Part shown: positions 1-8,270 of the stretch, one piece after another | How the letters are laid out: the number at the start of each line of letters is the position of its first letter | Numbering within the stretch: position 1 is the first letter of the stretch | Notes under the pieces: model-generated | Seen by the model: the letters and a program-made list of their open reading frames with translations, nothing else | Databases searched by the model: none | What the model was told of the DNA's origin: nothing | NCBI GenBank assembly: GCA_029261895.1 | Contig: JAJDAK010000092.1 | Location: 1-52,597 of the forward strand | Direction of reading: 5' to 3' | Length of the DNA stretch: 52,597 bases | From: Deltaproteobacteria bacterium | GTDB taxonomy: Bacteria > Myxococcota_A > UBA9160 > SZUA-336 | Translations under genes and position numbers: made by a program

Positions 1-194
1 AACATCCAGATGCAATAAATAAGAATAGATTCAGCTTGATCAATACGATTTTTTTTGATATTTTCATAGTTTTATGGCGGCAAAATTCATGGAAATAAGT
101 TCACCCTGACTATATCCCTTATGAACAAATCAGGCTACACAAAAATTCGAGGCGACAAGACTCCACCCCCCAAAAAAATAATCCCCACAAAACC
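1..194. other. AT-rich non-coding left edge
   Basis: I see no gene here. Positions 1-130 are clearly richer in A/T than the rest of the window (for example a run of eight T near 50-57), followed by C-runs and an A7 tract at about 164-194. A 42-codon frame from ATG 121 to TAG 249 exists, but it runs antisense into the CcmH-like gene and has a low-complexity Lys/Pro composition, so I do not call it. The composition change may mark the end of an inserted segment or simply an intergenic spacer cut by the window edge. Confidence 0.5.
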
Positions 195-220
195 CCAACG
201 TCCCAATTTAATTGCACCTT
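195..220 (-). repeat. Single copy of the repeat family also found at the right edge
   Basis: Read on the minus strand, this segment is AAGGTGCAATTAA followed by ATTGGGACGTTGG. The array at 52486-52572 contains AAGGTGCAATTAA followed by TGGGGACGTTGG. The two therefore agree over about 24 of 26 positions with one single-base indel. The copy begins two bases after the stop codon of the CcmH-like gene. It shows a dispersed repeat that occurs at least at both ends of this window; its function is not evident. Confidence 0.7.
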
Positions 221-222
221 CA

Positions 223-594
223 CTAATTGCGGCGGACCTGGCGGCGTAGTACCCAAAAAAGCACAACACCGCCGAGAAGAAGTACGATAACCGGAAGTGC
301 GGTAGCCCAAATACCCTCTGGAACCCCCACAACTGCATCCCCGTAACGCTCGCGCAGCGCGGATAGGATCGCGGATTCATCTCGCCCCGAACTAACAAGC
401 TCCCGGATCTCCTGCCGCAGCGCGCCCGCATCCGGACTCGGACAATCCGCGAGTGTACGGCCGGGACAGTATGGACTCATCACCTGGCGGGAGATCGCGT
501 GCGCACGCCTGGAACGCTCCAAACTATAAGAGTCGTCTGGGCTCGCGGCACCCAGCAGCATGACCGCCGAAAAACACAGAAATCCATGACGCAT
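223..594 (-). CDS. CcmH-like cytochrome c biogenesis protein
   Basis: This 123-residue protein resembles the CcmH/NrfF family, which handles apocytochrome c cysteines during haem attachment in the periplasm. It has an N-terminal signal segment (about residues 1-18), a redox region with the motif SPYCPGRTLADCP (residues 40-52), a helical stretch with IRELVSSGRDESAIL, the family-typical RYGDAVVGVPEG, and a C-terminal membrane helix (about 97-117). The cysteines are C-x7-C, not the classical LRCxxC; this spacing occurs in a known CcmH variant group. The gene is divergent from the DUF309 gene, with only 20 bases between the starts. No other ccm gene is in the window. It plausibly serves the c-type cytochromes encoded nearby (ActA, ActE, the lipoprotein cytochrome), which is inference. 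Confidence 0.75.
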   Translation of the reverse strand: MRHGFLCFSAVMLLGAASPDDSYSLERSRRAHAISRQVMSPYCPGRTLADCPSPDAGALRQEIRELVSSGRDESAILSALRERYGDAVVGVPEGIWATALPVIVLLLGGVVLFWVLRRQVRRN

Positions 595-614
595 TCGTTA
601 GACAATAGCGGAAT

Positions 615-1229
615 ATGAAATCGCACCCTCATCTTCTATTACGCGATGCTCTGGCGGCACTGTTCATCCGCGCCACAGCCGGCGAAGATGGCGCCCGAGA
701 CCAGATCAGGGCGCTCGAACGCTGGGCAAAAAGCGGATCCGTTGAGGCGGAGCTGCAAGAACTCTGGGCAGAAGACGGCGACCCCCTCTTCGATATGTAC
801 GGCCTGACTTCGCGTTTCCAGGCGCTGGCTGGCTACACGCAAGACCGGATACGGCGTTTTACAGCAGCGCTACAGTGGATCGGGCATGGCAAAGCAAAGA
901 TAGACCCCATCGCGATATCCCGCTGCGCATGGGATGCAGGACTATTCTTCGAAGTCCATGAAATCCTCGAACCCGCGTGGATGGCGAGTCGCGGCGCACA
1001 AAAGGACGAGCTTCAAGGCCTCATCATGGCCGCCGCTGCGTTCCATCACCTCTGCGATGGGAACCTCGCGGGCACCAAGGGACTGCTTCGCGACGCGTGC
1101 CGCAAGCTGAATCACTCAAGCGCCTACGCGGGTTTCACAAATCAGCTTGGTTGTATCGCTGGCGCAGTCGAGCGCGGCGAGATAACCGGCCCGAACGACA
1201 TCAAAGACTTCCCCCGCCTCGGGGACTAG
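615..1229 (+). CDS. DUF309 family protein
   Basis: A 204-residue soluble protein. Residues from about 103 to 165 match the DUF309 family: FFEVHEILEPAW, then KDELQGLIMAAAAFHHL and GNLAGTKGLL, which is the usual E-x-H-E ... LQGLI ... A-x-HH layout. The family fold is a small all-helical domain of unknown function. The roughly 100 residues before it are helical and unassigned. The ATG at 615 has no convincing Shine-Dalgarno sequence and lies 20 bases from the divergent CcmH-like start. Its TAG stop overlaps the cheX stop in the palindrome CTAG at 1226-1229. I can give no biochemical role. Confidence 0.8.
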   Translation: MKSHPHLLLRDALAALFIRATAGEDGARDQIRALERWAKSGSVEAELQELWAEDGDPLFDMYGLTSRFQALAGYTQDRIRRFTAALQWIGHGKAKIDPIAISRCAWDAGLFFEVHEILEPAWMASRGAQKDELQGLIMAAAAFHHLCDGNLAGTKGLLRDACRKLNHSSAYAGFTNQLGCIAGAVERGEITGPNDIKDFPRLGD

Positions 1230-1687
1230 CGCCGAATGTGGATCATTTCGACGTGAAACGTCCCCGTGGGATCATCGAAGGGCACAAGCACACCCGCTGC
1301 GCCCTTGACGCGCATATCGGGCTTTGGCGTCATCACGACGGTTGGCAATGAGATCTCAATTGCGCCGTTCAGCAATGTCTTTACGTTACCGGCGATCATA
1401 TTCACGAGTTCGCCCATGGCGTCACGAATATCATCAGTGGATTCGACTTCGTTCTCGTCCATTCCCAAGAAGCGCGCAGTAAATGACCTCGCCTGTTGGT
1501 CATTGCAGTGTACGGATACGTATCCCGTCAATCCACCTGCAATCCCGATCAACGCCGTAACTTCACTTTGGAAGAAAGGGGTCTCATCTTCTATGACATC
1601 GCCTGCCTTGAGAGTCGTACTCAACATCGTGCCGAATACATCACTGGTGGCAGACTTGATCACATCCGCCGCTTCCTTGGTCTCCAT
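1226..1687 (-). CDS. cheX: CheX-type chemotaxis phosphatase
   Basis: A 153-residue protein of the CheX family, which dephosphorylates CheY-P to end the chemotaxis signal. The catalytic signature is clear: GELVNMIAGN gives E93-x-x-N96, the acid and asparagine that act on the receiver phosphate, followed by the small-residue helix typical of CheX. The N-terminus matches the family (VIKSATSDVFGTML) and the C-terminus ends in the beta sheet used for dimerisation. The ATG at 1687 has a GGGAG ribosome site just upstream. It is divergent from motA and convergent with the DUF309 gene, sharing CTAG stops. The likely partners are the two stand-alone CheY proteins in this window. Confidence 0.9.
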   Translation of the reverse strand: METKEAADVIKSATSDVFGTMLSTTLKAGDVIEDETPFFQSEVTALIGIAGGLTGYVSVHCNDQQARSFTARFLGMDENEVESTDDIRDAMGELVNMIAGNVKTLLNGAIEISLPTVVMTPKPDMRVKGAAGVLVPFDDPTGTFHVEMIHIRR

Positions 1688-1771
1688 CAGGGATCTCCCG
1701 TAAATAGTCGTGCAGGTTTCTTCTCGACCAAACTCACACCAAAACCTAAGGCGGAAATCGCATTCGTTTCG

Positions 1772-1798
1772 TCAAGCCAGCTAACGGGAAATCCGATA
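1772..1798 (+). promoter_or_regulatory. FliA (sigma-28)-like promoter candidate for motAB
   Basis: TCAAG (1772-1776), 15 bases, then TCCGATA (1792-1798). The flagellar sigma-28 pattern in proteobacteria is TAAA/TCAAG, about 14-15 bases, GCCGATA. A start near 1805 would leave a leader of only about 15 bases, with GGAG at 1806-1809 and the TTG start at 1821. The same box pair with the same 15-base spacer precedes cheA, which supports it. One base of the -10 differs from consensus. Confidence 0.45.
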
Positions 1799-1820
1799 TC
1801 GCTGACGGAGATCGCACGCC

Positions 1821-2570
1821 TTGGACATTACAACAATCATCGGAATCATCTTTGGCATCACGTGCATCATACTCGGCCAATTCCTAGAAGGTGGTCACCC
1901 CGGATCGATTGTACAAGGTGCCGCCGCATTGATTGTATTCGGTGGCACGTTTGGCGCAGTTGTGGCGTCTTTTCCGCCGCAGGACCTTCGGCGTGCGATG
2001 CGACAGATCCCCACACTCTTTAGGCCACCGGTACAAGCATCGAAATCTATGGTCACCGGCTTGGTAGACCTCGCGCGACGCTCACGACGGGAAGGTCTAC
2101 TCGTTCTCGAAGACGAATCAACACGTGCTCAAGACCGCTTCATGAAACGTGCACTTCAAACGCTAGTGGATGGACATGACGCGAACACACTACGGAGCAT
2201 TCTCGAAGGATTCCTTGACCAGGACGAGCAGTTTCAAGAAGCCGGACCGCTGTTCTTCGAGAAAGCGGGCGCCTATGCGCCCACGATCGGAATCATCGGC
2301 GCGGTCCTAGGCCTGATCCACGTGATGGAAAACCTGGCGGATCCGAGCGAGCTCGGCGCGGGTATCGCGGTTGCGTTCGTCGCAACCATCTATGGCGTCG
2401 CGATCGCGAACCTGGTGTTCCTACCCATCGCCGCCAAAATGCAACGTCAAATTCAGGAGGACAGTCGGCGCAAAGAGATGATCATAGAAGGTGCCGTCGC
2501 CATCCAAGAAGGTGTGAATCCGCTTCAGCTGGAGCGACGACTGCAGATATTCCTGGAAGACGATGCGTAG
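1821..2570 (+). CDS. motA: Flagellar motor stator protein MotA
   Basis: The 249-residue inner-membrane proton-channel subunit of the flagellar stator. Four membrane segments can be seen (about 4-22, 32-51, 152-172 and 183-206) with the large cytoplasmic loop between the second and third. The loop carries the charged RRSRREGLLVLE region that contacts the rotor. The channel prolines are present: P154 in YAPTIGIIGAVLG and P202 in LVFLPIAAK. Translation starts at TTG 1821 with GGAG upstream (1806-1809); no ATG fits the family N-terminus. The gene overlaps motB by 8 bases, so translation is probably coupled. A FliA-like promoter candidate lies directly upstream. Confidence 0.95.
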   Translation: MDITTIIGIIFGITCIILGQFLEGGHPGSIVQGAAALIVFGGTFGAVVASFPPQDLRRAMRQIPTLFRPPVQASKSMVTGLVDLARRSRREGLLVLEDESTRAQDRFMKRALQTLVDGHDANTLRSILEGFLDQDEQFQEAGPLFFEKAGAYAPTIGIIGAVLGLIHVMENLADPSELGAGIAVAFVATIYGVAIANLVFLPIAAKMQRQIQEDSRRKEMIIEGAVAIQEGVNPLQLERRLQIFLEDDA

Positions 2571-3327
2571 GCGCAGGTCCCGTCGCAGGAACGCAGCTCA
2601 TCAGGAGAACCACGACCGCTGGTTGGTCTCCTACGCCGACTTCATCACGCTGCTCTTCGCGTTTTTCACTTCCCTGTATGCGATATCGGTCATCGATACA
2701 CCAAAAGGTGTACGTCTGGTCCGATCGATTCGCGACAACTTTGGTTCCCGTCCATTCGAGATCGGGACCGATGACCCGGGTGTCTTCGAAACGTTCCGCG
2801 GGAGCGCGATTGAAATCGGGAACGAACCAGGAGGAATCGATGAGCCGCCCTCGGGACAGGTTGGCTTCGACCTAATGGAGAAACGACTACTCGCGCTAGA
2901 AAAGAACACAGACGATGGTGCTGCTTTCTCAACGTCTAGCAATGAGGAAGGCCTCGTTATCAGTTTCGCCGATTCGGTTTTCTTTGATGCCGGCGGCTCC
3001 AATGTGGCGGAACAGTCGTTATCCGTCATCAAGGATGTCGCGGATCTACTGAAGGATATTGATAACCAAATCAACGTGCGCGGACATACCGATAACCAGC
3101 AAGTAAGCTCGGGACGTCTGCAATCCAATTGGCATTTATCCGCGTTGCGTGCGGTTGAGGTTTTACGCCTCCTGGAGCAAGCCGGCGTGCCATCACAGCG
3201 TCTGTCAGCCTCAGGTTTCGCTGATCAGAGGCCGTTAGATACCAATAGGAACGAAGACGGGAGACGTGCAAATCGGCGTGTCGACCTCGTCGTTCTCCGC
3301 GCGAAAAAACCGAAGAGTGAGCTCTAG
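2563..3327 (+). CDS. motB: Flagellar motor stator protein MotB
   Basis: The 254-residue stator subunit that binds proton and peptidoglycan. A very basic N-terminus (RRRRSRRR) is followed by the single membrane helix with the essential aspartate D26 in WLVSYADFITLLFAF. A linker with an acidic plug region follows, then a C-terminal OmpA-like domain (about 130-247) with NVRGHTDNQQV and LSASGFADQRPLD, which binds peptidoglycan. Length is normal for MotB. It overlaps motA by 8 bases and is followed 37 bases later by cheY. Confidence 0.95.
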   Translation: MRRRRSRRRNAAHQENHDRWLVSYADFITLLFAFFTSLYAISVIDTPKGVRLVRSIRDNFGSRPFEIGTDDPGVFETFRGSAIEIGNEPGGIDEPPSGQVGFDLMEKRLLALEKNTDDGAAFSTSSNEEGLVISFADSVFFDAGGSNVAEQSLSVIKDVADLLKDIDNQINVRGHTDNQQVSSGRLQSNWHLSALRAVEVLRLLEQAGVPSQRLSASGFADQRPLDTNRNEDGRRANRRVDLVVLRAKKPKSEL

Positions 3328-3364
3328 GCCCGTGCGGTTCGAAGGAAGCTGAGGAGAGATCCCA

Positions 3365-3778
3365 ATGGCAAAGATCCTGGTGGTCGACGATTCCGGAACG
3401 ATGCGCAAGATCATCATGAAAGGTGTGAAGGCTGCAGGTTTCGACGTGGAATTCGTAGAAGCAAGCGACGGCGCTGAAGCACTCGAGCAGCTGACTAAAA
3501 ACGAAGTGGACCTGATCCTCTCCGACATCAACATGCCGAACATGGATGGGATTACCCTCGTTCGCTGCGTGCGGGATCAGAAGGCGTTGGAAACTACCGC
3601 ACACGGCGACAAAGAACTGCTCAAGCGGGTAAAAAACAATATTCCGATTATCATGATCACCACCGAAGGTGGATTGGAGAAGGCACAGGAAGCACTCGCG
3701 GCTGGCGCGAACGACTTCTTGAAGAAGCCCTTCACTCCCGATCAACTCAAGGAAAAGATCACACCTCTTTTGAGCTAA
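3365..3778 (+). CDS. cheY: CheY-type response regulator (motA-linked)
   Basis: A 137-residue single receiver domain. It has the acidic pair D8/D9 (VVDDSGTMRK), phospho-acceptor D54 (LILSDINMPNMDG), the threonine of TTEGG (99-100) and the lysine of KKPF (K121). It carries an unusual insertion of about 12 residues (KALETTAHGDKE) between alpha-3 and beta-4. A strong AGGAGAG ribosome site precedes ATG 3365. It lies between motB and the CheC/pseudo-receiver fusion, so it is a good candidate for the motor-binding regulator, with CheX and the fusion protein as phosphatases. The gene symbol is by domain only; a second CheY is encoded at 10454-10819. Confidence 0.9.
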   Translation: MAKILVVDDSGTMRKIIMKGVKAAGFDVEFVEASDGAEALEQLTKNEVDLILSDINMPNMDGITLVRCVRDQKALETTAHGDKELLKRVKNNIPIIMITTEGGLEKAQEALAAGANDFLKKPFTPDQLKEKITPLLS

Positions 3779-3797
3779 CCCCAGCCCGGAGGTTCAT

Positions 3798-4694
3798 GTG
3801 AGCGATCTAACAGAGGTCGCACAGGCCATTTTCCAAGGCTGCGGCGCTAACGTGGGTCCACTCATCGCATTGGACTTAACCGCCGGTGAAGTATCGACCG
3901 AGACATCGGCCGATGCCCCGGAGGGCGAACTTGGCGTCCTGCCGGTCTCGTGCGAAATCGACGACAAAGAATTCGGCACCCTCACGCTTTCAAGCCCGCT
4001 GTCCGAACTCGCAGGCCTCGGCCGCCGTATGCTCGGCGAAGAGGAGCCCGATAAAGAAGGCGAGCTCAGCGAGGATGATCTCGATGCGATCGGAGAAGTC
4101 CTCAACTTGATGAGCGGAGCCGTGGATCAGGTGATCCGCGACCAAGTCAACGCTAGCGTTCGCTCGCGGCCGCTACCGTGGTGGCGCACATCCGATCCCG
4201 GCGAAAACAGTTTCAGCGAGGGTGAGCATCACATCGCGATCGCTGTGCTCGATGTTCCTGGTGGTGTGGGGGTCAATCTCACACTCCGCCTACCGCTTCA
4301 GCTTCTCGACAAAGGCGGCGAAGCCGAAGCCACCAAGTCGAGCGGCAAGATTCTCTTACTTGGCCTGGAAGAAGAGATTCAAAACTCGATCCAATCCGTG
4401 CTCATCGCTGCGCGCATGGAAGTCGAACTTCGCGCTCTCGATGCCGGCGATTTGAGCCAAGCATTGAAAGACGTAGACAGAGTCTTCATGACAGCCGATG
4501 ACGAGGCCGGATTCGAACGCTGTCGAGAACTGCGAATGGCTAACGATACCTGGCAGCTCCCCGCCGTTCTCTGCATGAAGGAGCCGACGCGCGAGACCGT
4601 GATAAAGGCGGTTGAGTCCGGCGCGAGTCACGTCTTGGCAGTTCCTACCGATGAAATGACGCTCCTGCGGGTCCTCAACGTCCTCGATCGATAG
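3798..4694 (+). CDS. CheC/CheX-like domain fused to a degenerate receiver
   Basis: A 298-residue protein with two parts. Residues 1-170 look CheC/CheX/FliY-like: the signature AIGEVLNLMSGAV gives E100-x-x-N103, the phosphatase pair of this family. Residues 183-298 have receiver-like secondary structure (KILLLGL... start, alternating helices, SGASHVLAVPT near the end). However, the acidic pair is replaced by GLEE, the phospho-acceptor region reads RVFMTADD, and the KP motif is replaced by VPT. It is therefore a pseudo-receiver that should not be phosphorylated. GTG 3798 has a strong CGGAGG six bases upstream. It sits 19 bases after cheY, which suggests it acts on that protein. I do not know a standard name for this architecture. 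Confidence 0.75.
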   Translation: MSDLTEVAQAIFQGCGANVGPLIALDLTAGEVSTETSADAPEGELGVLPVSCEIDDKEFGTLTLSSPLSELAGLGRRMLGEEEPDKEGELSEDDLDAIGEVLNLMSGAVDQVIRDQVNASVRSRPLPWWRTSDPGENSFSEGEHHIAIAVLDVPGGVGVNLTLRLPLQLLDKGGEAEATKSSGKILLLGLEEEIQNSIQSVLIAARMEVELRALDAGDLSQALKDVDRVFMTADDEAGFERCRELRMANDTWQLPAVLCMKEPTRETVIKAVESGASHVLAVPTDEMTLLRVLNVLDR

Positions 4695-4737
4695 GACCGC
4701 TTTGCCCGCCAGGGCCCGTTTGAGGTACGTTCTATCT

Positions 4738-6681
4738 ATGCCAGACCGACCATGGATTATCAGAACCTATTCCGGGCACTCGTCCGCCGAGGCCTCCAAT
4801 CAGCTCTATCGCGCAAACCTCGAAAAGGGCCAAACAGGGCTCTCCATCGCGTTCGATCTCCCCACCCAAACCGGCTATGAGGCGGATCATCCACTCGCAG
4901 CCGGCGAAGTGGGCAAGGTCGGTGTTCCAATCAGCTCTATCGAAGACATGCAGACACTGCTCCACGGTATTCCACTTGATCGAATGAATACCTCGATGAC
5001 GATCAACGCCACGGCCGCCTGGTTGCTCTCGCTATACATTGCAGTCGCGGAACGCAGCGGCATTAAACGCAGTCAGCTCCAAGGCACCACGCAAAACGAC
5101 ATCATCAAGGAATATCTCTCACGCGGAACCTACATCTTCCCGCCCGACGAATCGATGCGGCTCACATCGAATATGATCGAGTTCGCTGTCGACGAAGTTC
5201 CGAAATGGAACCCAATCAATATCTGCTCCTATCACCTACAAGAAGTAGGCGCGACACCCTCGCAAGAGGTTGGGTTTGCGATTGCAAATGCAATGGCGGT
5301 TCTTGATGGGATCAACGTGGACGCCACGACGATGCCATCCGTCGTCGGACGAATTTCATTCTTCTGCAACGCTGGGATTCGTTTCATCGAGGAAACGTGC
5401 AAGATGCGCGCGTTCACAAGGATTTGGGATCGCGTAACCCAGGAGCGTTATGGCGTCGACGACCCCAAGCTCCGGCGCTTTCGCTATGGCGTTCAAGTCA
5501 ATTCGCTTGGGCTCACCGAAGCACAGCCAGAGAACAACATTCAACGCATTGCCTTGGAAGCGCTTGGGGTCATTCTGTCAAAAGATGCGCGCGCGCGTGC
5601 GATCCAATTGCCCGCGTGGAACGAAGCGATGGGCCTGCCGCGCCCATGGGACCAGCAATGGTCGCTGCGCATTCAGCAGGTCTTGGCGTATGAGACTGAC
5701 TTACTCGAGTACGAAGATATTTTCGAAGGTTCGCACGTCATAGAGAAGAAGGTCCGCGAGATCGAAGCAGGTGCGCAAGCCGAAATCGATCGCATCTTGG
5801 AACAAGGCGGCGCTGTTCGGGCGGTGGAATCGGGGTATATGAAACGCGCGCTTGTCGAATCGAACGCCGCGCGTATTGCGGCTATCGAATCAGGCGAACG
5901 TACGGTTGTTGGAGTGAATCGCTTTGATCAAACCGAGGCGTCACCATTGACCCAAGACGCTGAGGGCGGAATCTTGGCGCTTGATCCAACGGCTGAAAAG
6001 ACGCAGATCGATCGTTTAATCGCCCATCGAAACCGCCGCAATCGCACGGATGTCGATGCTGCACTACAAGGCTTGCTCGACGCTGTAAAGAGTGGCGACA
6101 ACGTAATGCCTGCATCGATTCGATGCGCGCATGCGGGTGTGACCACGGGTGAATGGTCCGACGCGCTACGCTCCGTTTTCGGTGACTACCGTGCGCCGAC
6201 GGGAATCGAGGCACCACTCGAACTGCGTAGCGCCGGCGAAAACCTAGACGCAATCCGCGCGCGGGTAACCGAAGTCTCGGATCGCCTCGGCCGCCGACTC
6301 AAAGCATTGATCGGAAAACCCGGTTTAGATGGCCACTCCAGCGGCGCCGAACAGATCGCGCTCTTTGCACGCGACGCGGGTTGGGAGGTCGTTTACGAGG
6401 GCATTCGCCTGACTCCGGACCAGATCGTGAGTTCAGCAGAACAGGAAGGCGTACACCTGATCGGCCTATCGATTCTGTCCGGTTCTCATCTCACGTTGGT
6501 ACCTCAAATCGCTAAGCGCGTGAATGTACCCGTGGTTGTCGGTGGCATCATTCCGGAAAGCGACATCACCCTACTCCGTAATCAGGGAGTTGCCGCTGTC
6601 TACACGCCCCGCGACTACGATGTACTTCGTATCATCCGCGAAATGGTCGAAGTCGTCGCGCAGGCGAATGGCGTTGCCTAA
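4738..6681 (+). CDS. meaA: B12-dependent acyl-CoA mutase MeaA (probable ethylmalonyl-CoA mutase)
   Basis: A 647-residue single-chain coenzyme-B12 mutase. The N-terminal barrel starts PWIIRTYSGHSSAEASN and contains GLSIAFDLPTQTGY, MNTSMTINATAAWLL and LQGTTQNDIIKEYLSRGTY, all close to the MeaA/ethylmalonyl-CoA mutase subgroup. It is shorter than the roughly 710-residue methylmalonyl-CoA mutases. The C-terminal B12 domain has D531-G-H533-S-S-G (the DxHxxG lower-ligand motif), GLSILSGSH and VVVGGI. I chose ATG 4738, with GAGG at 4722-4725, over an in-frame TTG at 4702, because the family N-terminus begins here. MeaB and an adenosyltransferase follow. Substrate choice (ethylmalonyl versus methylmalonyl) is inference from overall similarity; no crotonyl-CoA carboxylase/reductase gene is in the window. 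Confidence 0.88.
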   Translation: MPDRPWIIRTYSGHSSAEASNQLYRANLEKGQTGLSIAFDLPTQTGYEADHPLAAGEVGKVGVPISSIEDMQTLLHGIPLDRMNTSMTINATAAWLLSLYIAVAERSGIKRSQLQGTTQNDIIKEYLSRGTYIFPPDESMRLTSNMIEFAVDEVPKWNPINICSYHLQEVGATPSQEVGFAIANAMAVLDGINVDATTMPSVVGRISFFCNAGIRFIEETCKMRAFTRIWDRVTQERYGVDDPKLRRFRYGVQVNSLGLTEAQPENNIQRIALEALGVILSKDARARAIQLPAWNEAMGLPRPWDQQWSLRIQQVLAYETDLLEYEDIFEGSHVIEKKVREIEAGAQAEIDRILEQGGAVRAVESGYMKRALVESNAARIAAIESGERTVVGVNRFDQTEASPLTQDAEGGILALDPTAEKTQIDRLIAHRNRRNRTDVDAALQGLLDAVKSGDNVMPASIRCAHAGVTTGEWSDALRSVFGDYRAPTGIEAPLELRSAGENLDAIRARVTEVSDRLGRRLKALIGKPGLDGHSSGAEQIALFARDAGWEVVYEGIRLTPDQIVSSAEQEGVHLIGLSILSGSHLTLVPQIAKRVNVPVVVGGIIPESDITLLRNQGVAAVYTPRDYDVLRIIREMVEVVAQANGVA

Positions 6682-7642
6682 ATTCGGTTCGGGTGACCTT
6701 GTTGAGCGCGTGCTCAAGGGCGAGCACGCTGCGATCGCCGCGGCGTTGAGCCAGATGGAAGACACGCGCCCGACGGCGCTCGACACGAATCGTGAACTTC
6801 TTCGCGAGTTAGAAGAACGTACACCGAGAACGCACACTGTCGTAGGACTTACCGGAACTCCCGGCGTTGGAAAATCCAGCTTGGCTGCGGCGATGATTCG
6901 CTACTGGGTCGAAAAACAGGAAGGCGTCGGCATGCTGGCGATTGACCCAAGTAGCCGCCGCTCTGGCGGCGCACTCTTGGGAGATCGGACGCGGTTGCGC
7001 TTCGAACCCAACGAACGCGTTTTTGTACGATCGTTGGCGGCCAAAGATCAACTCGGCGGGCTGGCTCCTGCGACGCGGGCGAGTGTAGTCGTACTTCGCG
7101 CCGCGTTCGAGTGGACGTTGGTTGAGACGGTAGGTGTGGGACAGTCGGAAATCGATGTTGAGACCGTCGCCGACACCGTAGTCCTTGTTCTGCAACCCGG
7201 TTCCGGTGACACACTACAGTTTATGAAAGCGGGCGTACTGGAGATCCCAGATATTTCTGTGGTCCATAAATGGGACCTTGGTTCGCTCGCGGAACGCACG
7301 CGGGCAGACCTGGAGGCCATACTCGGCCAACTGCCAGTTCGCAGCACCGATTGGCGCATGGCGGTCATTGGAACCAGTGCTCAAACCGGCCAAGGAATCG
7401 ATGAGCTCGGAGAAAAACTTCGGGAGCACCGTGCATACCTTGATGCAACCAACGAACTCGACCATCGTCGACAGAAATCGAGAACTGCTTGGACGCTGGA
7501 ACTTTTCACCCAGCGCTTCGGTAGTTTTGGCCTGGAGCGACTCGGCGGCCGGGACGCCACCATTCGCCGCATAGAAGAACTCGATCAAAGTCCATTGGAC
7601 GGTTTTCATCAGCTTCGAAGCGAAGCCGGATTCGATCGCTAG
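6668..7642 (+). CDS. meaB: MeaB/ArgK-type mutase-associated GTPase
   Basis: A 324-residue P-loop GTPase that protects and reloads B12-dependent mutases with cofactor. It has the Walker A GTPGVGKS (63-70), the family block IDPSSRRSGGALLGDRTR, the G3-like region VETVGVGQSE and the C-terminal dimerisation helices. The base-recognition motif reads HKWD where G-proteins normally have NKxD. I chose ATG 6668, which overlaps the mutase stop by 14 bases, because the upstream extension of this frame only reads the mutase gene out of frame. Its TAG overlaps the adenosyltransferase stop in CTAG at 7639-7642. Confidence 0.92.
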   Translation: MALPKFGSGDLVERVLKGEHAAIAAALSQMEDTRPTALDTNRELLRELEERTPRTHTVVGLTGTPGVGKSSLAAAMIRYWVEKQEGVGMLAIDPSSRRSGGALLGDRTRLRFEPNERVFVRSLAAKDQLGGLAPATRASVVVLRAAFEWTLVETVGVGQSEIDVETVADTVVLVLQPGSGDTLQFMKAGVLEIPDISVVHKWDLGSLAERTRADLEAILGQLPVRSTDWRMAVIGTSAQTGQGIDELGEKLREHRAYLDATNELDHRRQKSRTAWTLELFTQRFGSFGLERLGGRDATIRRIEELDQSPLDGFHQLRSEAGFDR

Positions 7643-8208
7643 CTGGAACGCTCGCGGCCGACCCACGTCGGCTCGACGATCCCCGCGCGGTGATTTACCA
7701 CGCGCGCCATCACAAAGAATAAATCCGACAGACGATTGAGGTACTGGAGGACCGCGTCCGAAACAGGCTCCTGTGCCGCGATGCCAACGACTTGTCGCTC
7801 GGCCCGCCGGCAAACCGTCCTCGCAAGATGCAAAAGACTCGCAGCTGGGGCCCCTCCAGGAAGTACAAAATTTCTCAGCGGTTCCAATTCCGCATCAAGC
7901 TGATCGATCCAGACTTCGACCTCCTGGGCGTATTCAGCTTCGATTCGTGGTATCGATTGCCCCTTCCGCTGGAGCGCATCCACATCGGGTGTAGCAAGCT
8001 CGCCGCCCAGATCGAAGAGTCGCGGCTGGATCTCATCGATGAAACCAGTAAGGTCTTCATCCTTGAGTTCGTTGCGCACCAGACCCAGTACCGAATTCAG
8101 CTCATCTACATCACCATACGCTTGCACGCGAAGGTCACTTTTTGGCACACGCTGTCCACCAAAGAGTGATGTCTCGCCCTGGTCACCACCGCGGGTATAA
8201 ACCTTCAT
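7639..8208 (-). CDS. pduO: PduO-type cob(I)alamin adenosyltransferase
   Basis: A 189-residue enzyme that makes adenosylcobalamin from cob(I)alamin and ATP. Family signatures are TRGGDQGETSLFGG (ATP binding, residues 5-18), AYGDVDELNSVLG, and the C-terminal RRAERQVV and YLNRLSDLFFVMAR helices that carry the conserved Arg, Asn and Asp. I chose ATG 8208 (MKVYTRGG), since the upstream extension has no family similarity. It is convergent with meaB and, with meaA and meaB, forms a self-contained B12-mutase module that makes, loads and uses the cofactor. The N-terminus matches the trimeric MMAB/PduO class and not the CobA class. Confidence 0.93.
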   Translation of the reverse strand: MKVYTRGGDQGETSLFGGQRVPKSDLRVQAYGDVDELNSVLGLVRNELKDEDLTGFIDEIQPRLFDLGGELATPDVDALQRKGQSIPRIEAEYAQEVEVWIDQLDAELEPLRNFVLPGGAPAASLLHLARTVCRRAERQVVGIAAQEPVSDAVLQYLNRLSDLFFVMARVVNHRAGIVEPTWVGRERSS

Positions 8209-8270
8209 AGCCGCCAGTATAGCGAGCGCTCTTGAGGAATCGAATCGGATTCCCGATCTCCAAGGATACA

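Noticed and set aside
121..249. 42-codon plus-strand ORF at the left edge
   Set aside because: Low-complexity Lys/Pro composition, no ribosome site, antisense to the CcmH-like gene end.
3071..3745. 224-codon minus-strand frame over motB/cheY
   Set aside because: Antisense to two well-supported genes, with no recognisable domain.
6524..6667. Upstream extension of the MeaB frame
   Set aside because: It reads the mutase B12 domain out of frame and has no family similarity; ATG 6668 gives the normal MeaB N-terminus.
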